Shown: piece after piece, positions 63,950 through 64,000 of the stretch
Layout: the number at the start of each line of letters is the position of its first letter
Position numbering within the stretch: the stretch's first letter is position 1
DNA from: Mikania micrantha
Taxonomy: Eukaryota > Streptophyta > Magnoliopsida > Asterales > Asteraceae
Assembly (NCBI GenBank): GCA_009363875.1
Contig: CM018690.1
Span: 9,536,788-9,600,787 of the forward strand
DNA length: 64,000 nucleotides
Direction of reading: 5' to 3'
The notes under the pieces: model-generated
Database searches by the model: none
Told to the model about the DNA's origin: nothing
What the model saw: only the letters and a program-made list of their open reading frames with translations
Position numbers and translations under genes: made by a program

Positions 63950-64000
63950 ACTGCATCCAATGCGTATTTTGGTGACTGGCGCACGTTGACGTGGCTTGCC
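63950..64000. other. end of window, nothing recognised
   Basis: Fifty bases behind the MITE, too short to interpret. Confidence 0.4.

Overview
The window reads as a nuclear segment of a transposon-rich eudicot plant genome, most likely Asteraceae. Evidence for a plant is a single-exon UPF0496 (DUF677) gene, retroelements primed by initiator tRNA-Met, hAT elements with 8-bp target-site duplications (TSDs), and an L1-type LINE. Evidence for Asteraceae is a SIRE/Maximus-type copia element with an extra ORF whose N-terminus has the MANL(T/S)F...HN form that I recall from composite-family retroelements. That family assignment is from memory and is not proven here.

Region 1-3993 is AT-rich intergenic DNA. 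It holds a short hAT MITE (1103-1344), three relics of an AT-rich repeat family and a coding-like relic of unknown origin that runs into the next element.

Region 3994-48880 is one nested stack. The base layer (G2) is a minus-strand Ty3/gypsy chromovirus (Tekay-like), about 10 kb before insertions. Its 3' LTR (left) was hit by a 4.3-kb solo LTR (4599-8918, TSD AATTA) and by a hAT transposon (9539-13353, TSD CTTATGAG). Its integrase was split by a 16.8-kb copia element (14241-31007, minus strand, TSD ATTTC). That copia element has its own RNase H split by a 2957-bp solo LTR (20877-23833, TSD TATTC). The 5' part of G2 was split by a second, plus-strand Tekay-like element G1 (35483-45359, TSD TCCTA/TCTTA). 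G1 carries a hAT MITE (38738-39457, TSD CTTCAAAG) and a 194-bp insert of unknown type (42583-42776). The intact sites are still present in the other G2 LTR (45900-48880), so two insertions can be verified inside this window. All element ORFs carry stops or frameshifts.

Region 48881-50530 holds the only gene that looks functional. It encodes a 378-residue UPF0496 protein with an N-terminal acylation motif and a paired hydrophobic segment. Its start codon lies 326 bp from the outer end of the G2 5' LTR. Four 37-bp repeats follow its stop codon.

Region 50531-64000 is again mobile DNA: a decayed hAT transposon (about 50831-53903), three copies of a 40-bp sequence, a copia fragment, a 5'-truncated LINE with a 16-bp TSD (54967-58534), a small non-autonomous LTR element (58616-60322), a copia gag relic, a tRNA-derived SINE with a 13-bp TSD (61812-62028), a degenerate repeat tract with a 63-base T run, and a hAT-like MITE (63205-63941).

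I found no new enzymatic or defence system. The most unusual signals are the composite LTR of G2 with an internal polypurine-tract/LTR junction, the AGGTTCG motif clusters throughout the copia element, and the repeat arrays inside the hAT element and behind the UPF0496 gene.
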